64,000 nt of DNA from Aminobacter sp. J41. Lineage in GTDB: Bacteria > Pseudomonadota > Alphaproteobacteria > Rhizobiales > Rhizobiaceae. Of this stretch, positions 24,489 to 39,792 are shown one piece after another. The notes beneath the pieces were generated by a model. That model had not been told where the DNA came from. It ran no database searches and worked only from the letters and a program-made list of their open reading frames with translations. Numbering within the stretch: the stretch's first letter is position 1; the number at the start of each line of letters is the position of its first letter. The DNA is taken from positions 23,806 through 87,805 of the forward strand of contig NZ_JAGL01000018.1 of the NCBI RefSeq assembly GCF_000526635.1. The letters run 5' to 3'. Position numbers and translations under genes: made by a program.

Positions 24489-26534
24489 TTAGATATCCAG
24501 TTCTTCGACGAACTCGGCGCGCTCCTGGATGAAGCGGAAGCGCAGTTCCGGCTTCGAGCCCATCAGCGCCTCGACCGAGTCCTTGGTAGCGTTGGCGTCT
24601 TCGCTGATCTCGACGCGGAGCAGGGTTCGCTTGCCCTTCTCCATCGTCGTTTCCTTGAGCTGGCTCGCCATCATCTCGCCGAGACCCTTGAAGCGGCCAA
24701 TCTCGATCTTGCCGCGACCGGTGAACTCGGTGCGCAGCAGCTCTTCCTTGTGGGCGTCATCGCGGGCGTAGGCGACCTTGCCGCCCTGGCTGATGCGGTA
24801 GAGCGGCGGGACCGCCATGTAGAGATGGCCGTTGCGGATCAGCTGCGGCATCTCCCGATAGAAGAAGGTGATCAGCAGCGTTGCGATGTGGGCACCGTCG
24901 ACGTCCGCGTCGGTCATGATGATGATGCGGTCGTAGCGGAGGTCCTCTTCGCGATACTTCGACCGCGTGCCGCAGCCGAGCGCCTGGATCAGGTCAGCGA
25001 TCTGCTGGTTGCTGGCGAGCTTGTCGGCGCCGGCGCTGGCAACGTTGAGGATCTTGCCGCGCAGCGGCAGCACCGCTTGGCTCGCGCGGTCGCGCGCCTG
25101 CTTGGCCGAGCCGCCTGCCGAGTCACCCTCGACGATGAAGAGCTCAGCGCCCTGGGCTGCCGTCTGGGTGCAGTCCGCCAGCTTGCCGGGCAGGCGTAGC
25201 TTGCGCACCGCGGTCTTCCGGCTCACTTCCTTTTCCTGGCGGCGCTTGAGGCGCTCGTCCGCGCGGGCAATGACCCAATCGAGCAGCTTCGACGATTCCT
25301 GCGGATTGTCGGCGAGCCAGTGGTCGAACGCGTCGCGCACGGCGTTGTCGACGATGCGCTGTGCCTCGACCGTCGCGAGGCGGTCCTTGGTCTGGCCAAC
25401 GAACTCCGGCTCGCGGATGAAAACGGACAGCATGGCGGCGGCCGAGATCATCACGTCGTCGCTGGTGATGATCGAGGCGCGCTTGTTGCCGATCAGCTCG
25501 CCATAGGCCTTCAGGCCACGCAGCAGCACGTTGCGGAAGCCGAGCTCGTGCGTGCCGCCTTCCGGGGTCGGAATCGTGTTGCAGTAGGAGTTGATGAAGC
25601 CGTCGCCGCCGAACCACGACACGGCCCATTCGACGGCGCCGTGGCCGCCCTGCTTTTCGGTCTTCCCGGCGAAGATGTCGCGCGTGACCTGGTATTCCTT
25701 GCCGAGCGTGGCGGCGAGGTAGTCCTTGAGACCGCCGGGGAAGTGGAACACGGCCTTGGTCGGCGTGTCGTCCTTTCCGGTGATCAGCTCCGGCGCGCAC
25801 GACCAGCGGATCTCGACGCCGCCGAACAGGTATGCCTTGGAGCGCGCCATCTTGAATAGGCGCGCCGGCTCGAATTTTGCGTCCTTGCCGAAGATCTGCG
25901 CATCCGGATGGAAGCGAACCTTGGTGCCGCGGCGGTTGTGGACCTCGCCGAGCAGCTCCAGCGGGCCCTGCGGGATACCGCGTGAGAAGCGTTGCCGGTA
26001 GAGTTTGCGGCCGCGCGCAACCTCGACCTCAAGCGAATCGGACAGCGCGTTGACCACCGAGACGCCAACGCCGTGCAGGCCGCCCGAGGTCTGGTAGACC
26101 TTGGAGTCGAATTTGCCGCCGGCGTGCAGCGTGGTCATGATGACCTCGAGCGCCGACTTGTTGACGAATTTCGGGTGCGGGTCGACCGGGATACCGCGGC
26201 CGTTGTCGGTGACTGTCAGATAGCCTTCCGCGTCCAGCTCGACCTCGATGAAGGTCGCGTGGCCCGCGACCGCCTCGTCCATCGAGTTGTCGATGACTTC
26301 CGCGAAGAGGTGGTGCAGCGCCTTCTCGTCGGTACCGCCAATATACATGCCGGGACGGCGGCGGACCGGCTCAAGGCCTTCCAAAACCTCGATGTCGGCA
26401 GCGCTGTAGCCGTCCTCTCCGTTGCGCGGCGCGGGCGCTGGCTGCGACGCCGGCTTCGTCGGCGCCGTCAGATCTGCAGCCTTTGCTGCGGGCTGCGGGC
26501 TGGCGATGCTGGAGAAAAGGTCTTGATCGTCCAT
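24489..26534 (-). CDS. parE: DNA topoisomerase IV subunit B
   Basis: ATPase subunit of the chromosome-decatenating enzyme. 681 residues from the ATG at 26534. Motifs: RPGMYIGGTDEKALHHLFAE and EVIDNSMDEAVAGHA (GHKL ATP lid and Asn), TSGGLHGVGVSVVNALS, then the Toprim motifs EGDSAGGSAKQARDR and TDADVDGAHI. It is assigned as ParE rather than GyrB because the inserted C-terminal segment typical of GyrB is absent. An N-terminal extension of about 50 residues rich in Pro, Ala and Lys precedes the ATPase domain. A longer in-frame start is possible but unsupported. Confidence 0.95.
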   Translation of the reverse strand: MDDQDLFSSIASPQPAAKAADLTAPTKPASQPAPAPRNGEDGYSAADIEVLEGLEPVRRRPGMYIGGTDEKALHHLFAEVIDNSMDEAVAGHATFIEVELDAEGYLTVTDNGRGIPVDPHPKFVNKSALEVIMTTLHAGGKFDSKVYQTSGGLHGVGVSVVNALSDSLEVEVARGRKLYRQRFSRGIPQGPLELLGEVHNRRGTKVRFHPDAQIFGKDAKFEPARLFKMARSKAYLFGGVEIRWSCAPELITGKDDTPTKAVFHFPGGLKDYLAATLGKEYQVTRDIFAGKTEKQGGHGAVEWAVSWFGGDGFINSYCNTIPTPEGGTHELGFRNVLLRGLKAYGELIGNKRASIITSDDVMISAAAMLSVFIREPEFVGQTKDRLATVEAQRIVDNAVRDAFDHWLADNPQESSKLLDWVIARADERLKRRQEKEVSRKTAVRKLRLPGKLADCTQTAAQGAELFIVEGDSAGGSAKQARDRASQAVLPLRGKILNVASAGADKLASNQQIADLIQALGCGTRSKYREEDLRYDRIIIMTDADVDGAHIATLLITFFYREMPQLIRNGHLYMAVPPLYRISQGGKVAYARDDAHKEELLRTEFTGRGKIEIGRFKGLGEMMASQLKETTMEKGKRTLLRVEISEDANATKDSVEALMGSKPELRFRFIQERAEFVEELDI

Positions 26535-26698
26535 GAAAACCTGACGTCGGCTAGGCTGCGAATCAAGCGTGATATTGACACGCTTCCGGTGCAAACGCGA
26601 AGCGGGTTCTTGTTCCGTTCGGGGTGCGAGGCTGGTTTATCCAGACAATAGAGGCAAGATTCCGGCGCGGCCGCGTGGTTTCGCAATTGACCCACCGG

Positions 26699-26732
26699 AA
26701 AGAAAAGGGGCGCCCGCTTGCATAGGCGCCCC
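26699..26732 (-). terminator. Rho-independent terminator of gcvP
   Basis: On the minus strand GGGGCGCC and GGCGCCCC form an 8-base-pair stem with a 10-base loop, followed by TTTTCTTT. It lies about 7 bases past the gcvP stop and ends the glycine-cleavage operon. Confidence 0.8.
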
Positions 26733-26738
26733 TCGATC

Positions 26739-29522
<2,784 letters not shown>

Positions 29523-29531
29523 CTCGTTGTC

Positions 29532-29900
29532 CTATCCGATCAGGGCGTTGTAGCCCGCCTCGTCCAGCAGGCCTTCGAGCTGGCTCTCGTCGGCAAGCTT
29601 CATCTTCCAGAGCCAACCGTCGCCGGCCGGGGCGGAGTTGACGAGCGCGGGCTCGGACGACAGGGCCTGGTTGACCTCGACGATCTCGCCGTCGACCGGC
29701 GCGTAGACGTCAGATGCCGCCTTGACGGACTCGACGACGACCGTCGCATCTCCCTTGGAGATGGTGCGGCCGACTTCCGGAAGCTCGACGAAGACGAGGT
29801 CGCCGAGCTGCTCCTGCGCATAGTCGGTGATGCCGACCGTGGCGATGCCGCCCTCGACGCGCAGCCACTCGTGATCTTCGGTGTAGTAGGTCGTTGCCAT
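29532..29900 (-). CDS. gcvH: Glycine cleavage system H protein
   Basis: Lipoyl carrier of the glycine cleavage complex, 122 residues. The lipoylated lysine is Lys60 in [15 protein letters not shown]. The family start [14 protein letters not shown] fixes the ATG at 29900; AAGGA lies 10 bases upstream. Upstream extension overlaps gcvT and is not used. Seven bases separate it from gcvT. Confidence 0.97.
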   Translation of the reverse strand: MATTYYTEDHEWLRVEGGIATVGITDYAQEQLGDLVFVELPEVGRTISKGDATVVVESVKAASDVYAPVDGEIVEVNQALSSEPALVNSAPAGDGWLWKMKLADESQLEGLLDEAGYNALIG

Positions 29901-29907
29901 GGGAAAT

Positions 29908-31017
29908 TTATCCTTTGCGGTAGCGATGCTGCGAGAAGGGGAGCGGGTGGACGGCGAGTGGGATCTTGTTGCCGCGCACGTCCGCGTAAACGGTGGTGCC
30001 GATCTGGGCGAGGTCGGCTTCGACATAGCCCATGGCGATCGGGTGGTTGACCGACGGACCGAAACCGCCGGAAGTAACTTCGCCGACGATCTTGCTGTCG
30101 GCATCGGTGAGCACGGTGCCGTTGCGGACCGGCTGGCGGCCCTCCGGCTTGAGGCCGACGCGAAGGCGCTTCGGGCCGCCGGCAATGGCCGCGCGGAGCG
30201 CATCGGCGCCGATGAAGGTGCCGGTCTCGCGCAGCGACTTCGGGATCGCCCACATCAGGTTCGCCTCGACCGGATTGGTCGACGGGGTGATGTCGTTGCC
30301 GTGCAGGCAAAGGCCGGCTTCCAGGCGCAGGCTGTCGCGGGCGGCAAGGCCGATCCACTCGACATCTTCATGCGCCAGCAGTTTTTCGACGAAGTCCTTC
30401 GCCTCAGCGACCGGCATCGCGACCTCAAAGCCGTCCTCGCCGGTATAGCCCGAGCGGCTGGCGAACCAGTTTTCGCGCGGCTCGGTACCGTGCATGAAGG
30501 TGAGCGACGACAGGTCGAGGCCCGCGGCGGCAAGCGCCGCTTCCGCCTTCGGGCCCTGCAGCGCGACCAGCACACGGTCGAGCGGCTCGACCTTCGCGTC
30601 GAAGTCCGCGGCAACGGCCGTCAGCTTCTCCGCGTCCTGATCTGCATTTCCGGCATTGGCAACGACCATGTAGCGGGTCTCGCCGAGGCGGGTGACGATC
30701 AGGTCGTCATCGATCCCGGCATTTTCATTGAGGAGGAAGGTGTATTTCGATGCGCTGATCGCGATCGCCTCGGGGGCGAGCGGGCAGGCGCGGGCGAGCG
30801 CGGCGGCAGCCTGCGGACCCGTCACCAGGATCAGCTTCATGTGGGATATGTCGAACAGCCCCGCCTTCTCGCGGGCGTGAAGGTGTTCCTTCATCACGCC
30901 GAGCGGGTAGGTGAGCGGCATGTTCCAGCCGGCAAAGCCGCCGAAACGGGCCTTTGCCGCCTGATGCAGTTCGAACAGCGGTAGCGTGTTAAGGGTGCCA
31001 GGGTTGGTGGCGTCCAA
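29908..31017 (-). CDS. gcvT: Aminomethyltransferase (glycine cleavage T protein)
   Basis: Transfers the aminomethyl carbon to tetrahydrofolate and releases ammonia. About 369 residues. Family signatures: [59 protein letters not shown], and the C-terminal SPTILLS-type region seen here as [16 protein letters not shown]. The TTG at 31017 with GGAGG 6 bases upstream is chosen, giving a start of about LDATNPGTL; the upstream in-frame codons have no ribosome site. First gene of the operon, about 50 bases after the riboswitch. Confidence 0.96.
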   Translation of the reverse strand: MDATNPGTLNTLPLFELHQAAKARFGGFAGWNMPLTYPLGVMKEHLHAREKAGLFDISHMKLILVTGPQAAAALARACPLAPEAIAISASKYTFLLNENAGIDDDLIVTRLGETRYMVVANAGNADQDAEKLTAVAADFDAKVEPLDRVLVALQGPKAEAALAAAGLDLSSLTFMHGTEPRENWFASRSGYTGEDGFEVAMPVAEAKDFVEKLLAHEDVEWIGLAARDSLRLEAGLCLHGNDITPSTNPVEANLMWAIPKSLRETGTFIGADALRAAIAGGPKRLRVGLKPEGRQPVRNGTVLTDADSKIVGEVTSGGFGPSVNHPIAMGYVEADLAQIGTTVYADVRGNKIPLAVHPLPFSQHRYRKG

Positions 31018-31069
31018 GTCTTCCCTCCAGACAAGCACCAACGGCCGCGGAATTGCGACACGTTAGCGC

Positions 31070-31262
31070 CCCTCTGTCGGAAGCCTGAGAGACTCGGCCA
31101 GCCGGAACTCTGTCGGCGGGCCTTACACCTTCGGCGCGGGCAGCCGTTCGGCCAACCCGACTTTCCAGAGTGTCCTTACCGGCGGCGGTTCTTTTGCCTG
31201 AGAGATTTGTGGGCGATTTCCCCTTCGGCGGCAGCCAGGCTGCTCTCTCCCGCAAACCGGTC
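31070..31262 (-). promoter_or_regulatory. Tandem glycine riboswitch upstream of gcvT
   Basis: On the minus strand two aptamer-like units are visible. The first runs from GCGGGAGAGAGCA through GCCGCCGAAGGGG to AATCTCTCAGGCAAAAG. The second has GCGCCGAAGGTGTAAGG and GAGTCTCTCAGGC, ending CCGACAGAGGGG. The paired GCCGAAG and CTCTCAGG signatures are characteristic of the tandem glycine riboswitch, which usually activates gcv genes when glycine is abundant. Confidence 0.9.
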
Positions 31263-31357
31263 GGCCTTTCGGGCCCGGACGAGCGAATTGTGTAGCCGAT
31301 GCCGGCGGGAAAGTCATCACCCCGCCAGCGATTTGGGCAATGTTTGCTACAGCTTCT

Positions 31358-31753
31358 TCAGGAGGCAGTTCTGCCGAGATCTCGCTCGAGCCGGAAGATC
31401 AGGTCGGCTGTCTGGCGATGAAGCCGTTTGAGCTGGTCGAGCCGGTCTGAAAGGCTCGTCACCTTCGAGGGCTTGATATCCGCCTCGGATGCCGGGCCGG
31501 TCCCAACGCCGTAGAGCAGCCAGGAAGGGCTGATATTGAGGACGCCGGCCAGCATGGAAAGGCGGTTGGCCCGCGGCTGGGCGCGGTCGCGCTCCCAGGC
31601 TTCGAGTGTTTCGATCTGCACGCCGATGCGGCGGGCAAGTTGTGCGGTCGAGACGCCGGCGCTGTCCCTGGCCCGCGAGAGCCGGCCGCCGAGCGTATCG
31701 TCATCGGGAAGGTCTGAGTAGATCGTCGTCGTGGTGTCGGACACCCGTCCCAC
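31358..31753 (-). CDS. XRE family transcriptional regulator
   Basis: A 131-residue protein with a helix-turn-helix at about 20-80: GGRLSRARDSAGVSTAQLAR, IGVQIETLEAWERDRAQPRA, then MLAGVLNISPSWLLYGVGTG. The C-terminal tail looks like a short coiled coil (LDQLKRLHRQTADLIFRL), possibly for dimerisation. Upstream of it is the divergent META-domain gene; downstream lies the riboswitch region. Target genes are unknown. Confidence 0.88.
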   Translation of the reverse strand: MGRVSDTTTTIYSDLPDDDTLGGRLSRARDSAGVSTAQLARRIGVQIETLEAWERDRAQPRANRLSMLAGVLNISPSWLLYGVGTGPASEADIKPSKVTSLSDRLDQLKRLHRQTADLIFRLERDLGRTAS

Positions 31754-32008
31754 CTCCGTGTTTGTGAAAAACAGGCCCGCGTGAAGCGGGCCGCGAACGG
31801 GACCAGCATAGGGATCGAGCCCCCCGGCGCAACCTTCTTGTCCCCAGGACGGGTCGAAGCGAGCCGCGCTGCCGCGTGCCGAACCGACCGCATCCCTTTT
31901 CCCGCAGGGGATTGGGCGACGAGGCGGCGGCGCGATCTTTTTTCGCGGGCCGCCCCGGCTGCGCCATAATCCGCGGCGGGAATGCGCATCTCAAAGAGGA
32001 GTCTTGTC

Positions 32009-32473
32009 ATGCCGCTGCCGCACCTTACCCGCCGCCATTTTGTCCTTGCCGCAACGCTCGCGGGCTGCGGCCTTGCCACCGGCGCCCTTGCCGATTCACC
32101 TGAGGCGCCCGACATGCCGGACCCGGCGGCCGAAGGGCTTTCGATTTACCGCGAGTGGGTGGTGGAGGACGTCGCGGGCGGTGGCGTCATCGACAATGCG
32201 CGGCTGACGCTCAACATCGACGAAGCGGGTCACGCCTCTGGCCACAGCGGCTGCAACCGCTTCGTGGGGCAGGCGACCATCGACGGCGACAAACTTAGCT
32301 TTGGCGCGCTGGCCGGCACGCGCATGGCTTGCGCCGAGGCGCTGATGAACCTCGAGCAAAAGTACCTCGACGCGCTGGGCAAGGTTGCCTCCTTCCGCAT
32401 CGACGAGGCCGAGCGAAAGCTGGTGTTGATGGATGCGGAGGGTAGGGAAGTGGTGAGGCTGGCGGAGGGGTGA
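32009..32473 (+). CDS. META domain lipoprotein with Tat-like signal
   Basis: 154 residues. The N-terminus LTRRHFVLAATLAGC has a twin-arginine pair and a lipobox, suggesting Tat export and lipid attachment. The META/HslJ-like domain follows: REWVVEDVAGGGVIDNARLT, SGHSGCNRFVGQATIDGDKL, and TRMACAEALMNLEQKYLDAL. The ATG at 32009 with AGAGGAG upstream is preferred over one 27 bases earlier. The role of META-domain proteins is unclear; some are linked to novobiocin resistance or envelope stress. Confidence 0.83.
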   Translation: MPLPHLTRRHFVLAATLAGCGLATGALADSPEAPDMPDPAAEGLSIYREWVVEDVAGGGVIDNARLTLNIDEAGHASGHSGCNRFVGQATIDGDKLSFGALAGTRMACAEALMNLEQKYLDALGKVASFRIDEAERKLVLMDAEGREVVRLAEG

Positions 32474-32581
32474 GGTAGTCACTACCCATTAAGGAACTGG
32501 CATTCCACTTGAGTAACGTCTGAATACAAACTGAACCGCGATGTTCCTAACCAAACCAACTTATTGTTAGGAGGAACTTAT

Positions 32582-33480
32582 CTAATTTGCTCCGCGATTT
32601 GTCTCTGAGAAGCCGGTGATCGAAGCTGGAGGTCTGGCTACCAGAGAGGAAATCAGTTCTTCAATCTCGGGCTCAAGCTGAACGTCACGCGGAGAGTGCA
32701 CGCAGTAGAGGCCGGCACCCAAGACGAGATTTGAGCCTGGCTGGCCAAAAAAGTGCGGCGATAATTCCTTGATGTATCTTGGTTCGAGTATATTAAAATT
32801 TTTCTCGCTCTTATTGACGCATTTATAAAGAGAGTGTGCCACAAGATCTGCGATTTGAAGGAGGGGTTCTTCACTCTTTCGCTTCGTTGAAATTCTGCTT
32901 ATGTCAATATTTTGCAGCTTTTTAGTATTCTCGTGCAAGGGGCGACGCTGGCAACTATGCAGTAAGTTGCTCATTCTGTCATAGTCAATGTTAGCTTTTT
33001 CAAAGATGATGTCGAGTTGATGGGGTTTTATGCGTCGGCTCTCCATGAACCAGCCAACACGTTCGAGAAGATATTGAGCGCACTTGTTGTAGTACATGCT
33101 GCTGTCGGCTGAGATGGCATCTTTGTAACTTCCCAGAGTTTCCTTGCGGGATATCACGCCGAATAACCGCATCCGACATGGGGTCAGCTGTCGAATGAAA
33201 TGCAAAATCTGATAGTGATTGAGTTCGGCGCAGTGAAGCGTTTTCTTCTTAATATCAAATGCAACGGTGATAAGAGTATTCTCAATATTTTTCCGTAACC
33301 TGTTGGATATCAATACCGCCCCTAGGGTCATATAAGGTGAGGCTCCACCTTGTGAGCCGGAGCGGACTTTCGCTATACCGGCTTCGCCGCTTTCATCAAT
33401 AAAAACAGTATAACCATCCTGTATATTTCGTGGTTTTCTAATATTTCAGCGAATGGAATATTGTTGCCCGAGGTGTGCAC
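32582..33480 (-). pseudogene. DUF3800-family protein, probably disrupted by an N-terminal frameshift
   Basis: The readable frame encodes the RNase-H-like DUF3800 core: GYTVFIDESGEAG (bases 33386-33411, carrying the acidic IDESG motif), SPYMTLGAVLISNRL, LLQIADLVAHSLYKCVN with the late conserved Asp, then LSPHFFGQPGSN. The first in-frame ATG (33331) lies after the IDESG motif, and no ATG, GTG or TTG lies between it and an in-frame TGA at 33446-33448. A GTG-started frame from 33480 reads ILENHEIYR and meets the core frame at AGGATGG (near 33414-33420). One extra G there would give a continuous EIYRDGYTVFIDESG. So this is either a frameshifted gene, a sequencing error, or a shortened protein from 33331. 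The gene is clearly AT-richer than its surroundings, suggesting transfer. Confidence 0.6.
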
Positions 33481-33662
33481 TAATTAAAGATATCCAAAAC
33501 TTTGTCAGTCGTGCAAGTGGGCGTGAGGGTTCTGCATATCAATGCTGCCGGGCTCGCGCCCATCGAGAAAGCTCCACTCGTTCGAGAAACGTGAATATTG
33601 ATTAGTTGGCAGACGTGGGCAGAGGCGAGGGCGTTGAACGCGGAATGGGGACTAGTGCTCCC

Positions 33663-34019
33663 TCACCCCCTCAAAATCCTCTCCATCTTCTTCCCCTTCG
33701 CCAGCTCGTCGATGAGCTTGTCGAGATAGCGGATTTCGCGCATCAGCGGCTCCTCGATTTCCTCCACCCGGACGCCGCAGACGGTGCCGGTGATGAGTTC
33801 GCGGGCAGGGTTGAGGCGCGGGGTGTTGTTGAAGAAGTCGGCGAAGGTGGTCTTGTCCGCCAGCTCCTTTTCAAGTGACTCCTGGCTGTGGCCGGTCAGC
33901 CAGCGAAAGATCTCATCGACCTCTTCCTTCGTGCGGCCCTTCTTCTCCGCCTTCTCGATGTACATCGGATAAACGCTGGCGACGCTCATCTTGTAGACGC
34001 GCTGGAACCTGTCGGACAT
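33663..34019 (-). CDS. DUF2200 family protein
   Basis: 118 residues matching the small conserved DUF2200 family: [60 protein letters not shown] and [20 protein letters not shown]. No membrane or signal segment. The ATG at 34019 with GGGAGGA upstream is favoured over a start 15 bases earlier. Function unknown. Confidence 0.85.
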   Translation of the reverse strand: MSDRFQRVYKMSVASVYPMYIEKAEKKGRTKEEVDEIFRWLTGHSQESLEKELADKTTFADFFNNTPRLNPARELITGTVCGVRVEEIEEPLMREIRYLDKLIDELAKGKKMERILRG

Positions 34020-34262
34020 GGCGGGTCCTCCCAATTGCCTGATGATAGCTTTGCAGGCCGCGCGCCGCCACGCGGGGAGGTTGCCGTGTCAGGAAGAGGA
34101 GCGCGCTGAGGTTGACCCTGCGGCAGCGCCCGACTAGAAGGCGCCCGCGAGCAGCAGAAGGAGATTTATGCGCAGAGGCCAGAGCTGAGCCGCCAGAGCG
34201 GCAATCCACCGGCGCCAGACGGGCCGCCGAACCTCTTTGCATATCTTTCTTCAGGAGTTCTC

Positions 34263-34715
34263 ATGCAGAACCATCATGCTGTCATCCGGCCGTACGATCC
34301 GGCCACGGATACCAAGAAACTGTCGCAGATCTGGCTCGACGCCGCGCTGATCGCGCATGCCTTCATCGGCGAGGAAACGCTGCGCGCGCAGCGCAGCCTG
34401 ATCGAGGACGTCTATCTGCCCAAGGCCGACACGTCGGTTGCCTGCGTCGGCGGCGAGCCGGCCGGCTTCATCAGCCTGCTCGGCGACTTCGTCGGCGGGC
34501 TGTTCGTTGCCCCGGCCTTCCAGGGGCAGGGCATCGGCCGGATGCTGATCGATCATGCGCTGGCAAAGACGAAGGAACTTTCGCTGGAAGTCTATACGGC
34601 CAACGAAGGCGCCATGCGGTTCTACCAGCGGCTCGGCTTCGTCGAGCAGTCGCGACGGCCGCTGGATAATGAGGGCCTGCCGTTTGAAAACGCCTTGATG
34701 CGCTACGGCGGCTAA
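34263..34715 (+). CDS. GNAT family N-acetyltransferase
   Basis: 150 residues. The acetyl-CoA binding motif A is clear in APAFQGQGIGRMLIDHALAK, and motif B in YTANEGAMRFYQRLGFVEQS. CAGGAG lies 5-6 bases before the ATG. The N-terminus (IRPYDPATDTKKLSQIWLDA) resembles the YjaB-like group. Substrate unknown. It lies about 140 bases upstream of dnaE in the same direction. Confidence 0.9.
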   Translation: MQNHHAVIRPYDPATDTKKLSQIWLDAALIAHAFIGEETLRAQRSLIEDVYLPKADTSVACVGGEPAGFISLLGDFVGGLFVAPAFQGQGIGRMLIDHALAKTKELSLEVYTANEGAMRFYQRLGFVEQSRRPLDNEGLPFENALMRYGG

Positions 34716-34857
34716 CGGTCAGAGCGGGGCAGGGCGCGTTCTTGTCCCGCTCGCGCCGCTGCGGCAGCTTTCCACATGCCGTTCCGTCGCGCCTAGACTC
34801 GGAGGTCGCCGTCCCTGAAAATGGCGGGGAGATTCTCAGGCGGCCAGAGGCACCAAC

Positions 34858-38367
<3,510 letters not shown>

Positions 38368-38579
38368 GGCGAATCATTTGGGGCTTGCTTGCACAACGGC
38401 AGCCCGAAACGACTGTCGGAAGGGCGTTCCGGCTGCGATCCAAAGCCCTAATTATGACTTGACAAGCCACGCCGATCTTTCGCGCCAATTCCTTGCGTTT
38501 ACCGCAAGGATCCGCGGAAAACAGTCGACGGCGTCGGCCTTCGGGGTACTCTTCCAGAACAAAAGAGGGGAGTACAACA

Positions 38580-39599
38580 ATGCCGCCTGTGAAGATCGTC
38601 CGTACTGACCGCGAGCTCGAATGCCCGACCATCGACCGGGTGCTTCGGTACAAGGGGGCCAAGTTGGTGCTCTTGCCCGAGGGCGTCAGTGAGGAAGAGC
38701 TCGCTCGGGAGGTTGCGGACGCCGACCTTCTTCTGATGTGCTACACGCCGATCACGGCGAAGGTCATCAACGCCGCGACGAAGCTGAAGGCGATTGTGAA
38801 ATACGGCGTCGGCATCGACGCGATCGACATTCCCGCCGCGCGCGCCCGCCAGATCCCCGTGGTCAACATCCCGGAATATGCCGAGGAAACGGTAGCCGAA
38901 GGCGCGTTCATGCTGCTGATCGCGCTGGCGAAGAAGCTCCTGCCGATCTCTCGCGAGATGCGGAGGACCGGATGGGCCTGGCCCGAACAGCAATGGCTTG
39001 GCGCAGATATTGCCGGCAAGACGCTCGGCCTCGTCGGCGTCGGACGCATTGGGCGGTCAATGGCGCGCATGGCTGGTGCGGGGTTCAGGGCGCGGGTGCT
39101 CGGCTATGATCCGTATGTACCCCGGGAAGTCATGACGCAGCATGGAGTGACCAAGGTTGACAGCCTGGAGGAGATGCTGCCGCAATGCGACTACGTCTCA
39201 TTGCACAGCGTGCTCAATGACGGCTCGCGCTATCTGATCGGGGCGCAGGAGCTGGAACTGATGAAGCCGTCGGCCTTCCTGGTCAACGTCTCCCGCGGCG
39301 CGCTGGTGGACGAGATGGCGCTGCTGGCTGCACTGAAGGCAGGAAAGATCGCCGGCTGCGGCCTCGACGTCTACAGCCAGGAGCCGCTGGATCATGAGCG
39401 TCATCCGCTGCGCGAGCTGTTCGCGATGGACAATGTGGTGCTGTTTCCGCACCTGACCTTCTACACGAAGGAAGCGATGGACCGGCTGGAGGAGGACACG
39501 CTCGCCCGCTGCTTCGAGGCGCTCGAAGGCAAGCCGCTGCTGGTGCGATCGAAGGACCCGCGGCTGACAGGGCAGACCGCCGGCGTAAGGTTCAGCTGA
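38580..39599 (+). CDS. D-isomer-specific 2-hydroxyacid dehydrogenase
   Basis: 339 residues. The catalytic domain includes KAIVKYGVGIDAIDIPAARA and VVNIPEYAEETVAEGAFMLL. The NAD-binding Rossmann motif is GLVGVGRIGRSMARMAG. The active-site Arg lies in NVSRGALVDEMALLAALKAG and the His in VVLFPHLTFYTKEAM. GGGGAG lies about 9 bases before the ATG; an upstream in-frame extension is not used. A CCTTGCG/CGCAAGG hairpin lies at 38491-38509 in the leader. A TRAP binding-protein gene follows 193 bases on, which may point to uptake and oxidation of one organic acid; inference. Confidence 0.87.
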   Translation: MPPVKIVRTDRELECPTIDRVLRYKGAKLVLLPEGVSEEELAREVADADLLLMCYTPITAKVINAATKLKAIVKYGVGIDAIDIPAARARQIPVVNIPEYAEETVAEGAFMLLIALAKKLLPISREMRRTGWAWPEQQWLGADIAGKTLGLVGVGRIGRSMARMAGAGFRARVLGYDPYVPREVMTQHGVTKVDSLEEMLPQCDYVSLHSVLNDGSRYLIGAQELELMKPSAFLVNVSRGALVDEMALLAALKAGKIAGCGLDVYSQEPLDHERHPLRELFAMDNVVLFPHLTFYTKEAMDRLEEDTLARCFEALEGKPLLVRSKDPRLTGQTAGVRFS

Positions 39600-39792
39600 C
39601 GGGCATATTCTTTCGTCAGTTCTCAAAAGAACTGTAGGGGTTTTGGAGATGCGCAAAGAGGATCCGTGACGTTGTTCTTTGCAGCGGTCATGTTCCCATT
39701 TGCCATCATTGACAGTAGTTCAAATACATAACATTTTCCTTCTTCGGTCGGCCGGGAGGATCTGTCGGCCGGAAAAGAAACGGGAGGAATTC

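Noticed and set aside
33606..33878. Plus-strand frame overlapping DUF2200
   Set aside because: Lies opposite a conserved gene and has no features of its own.
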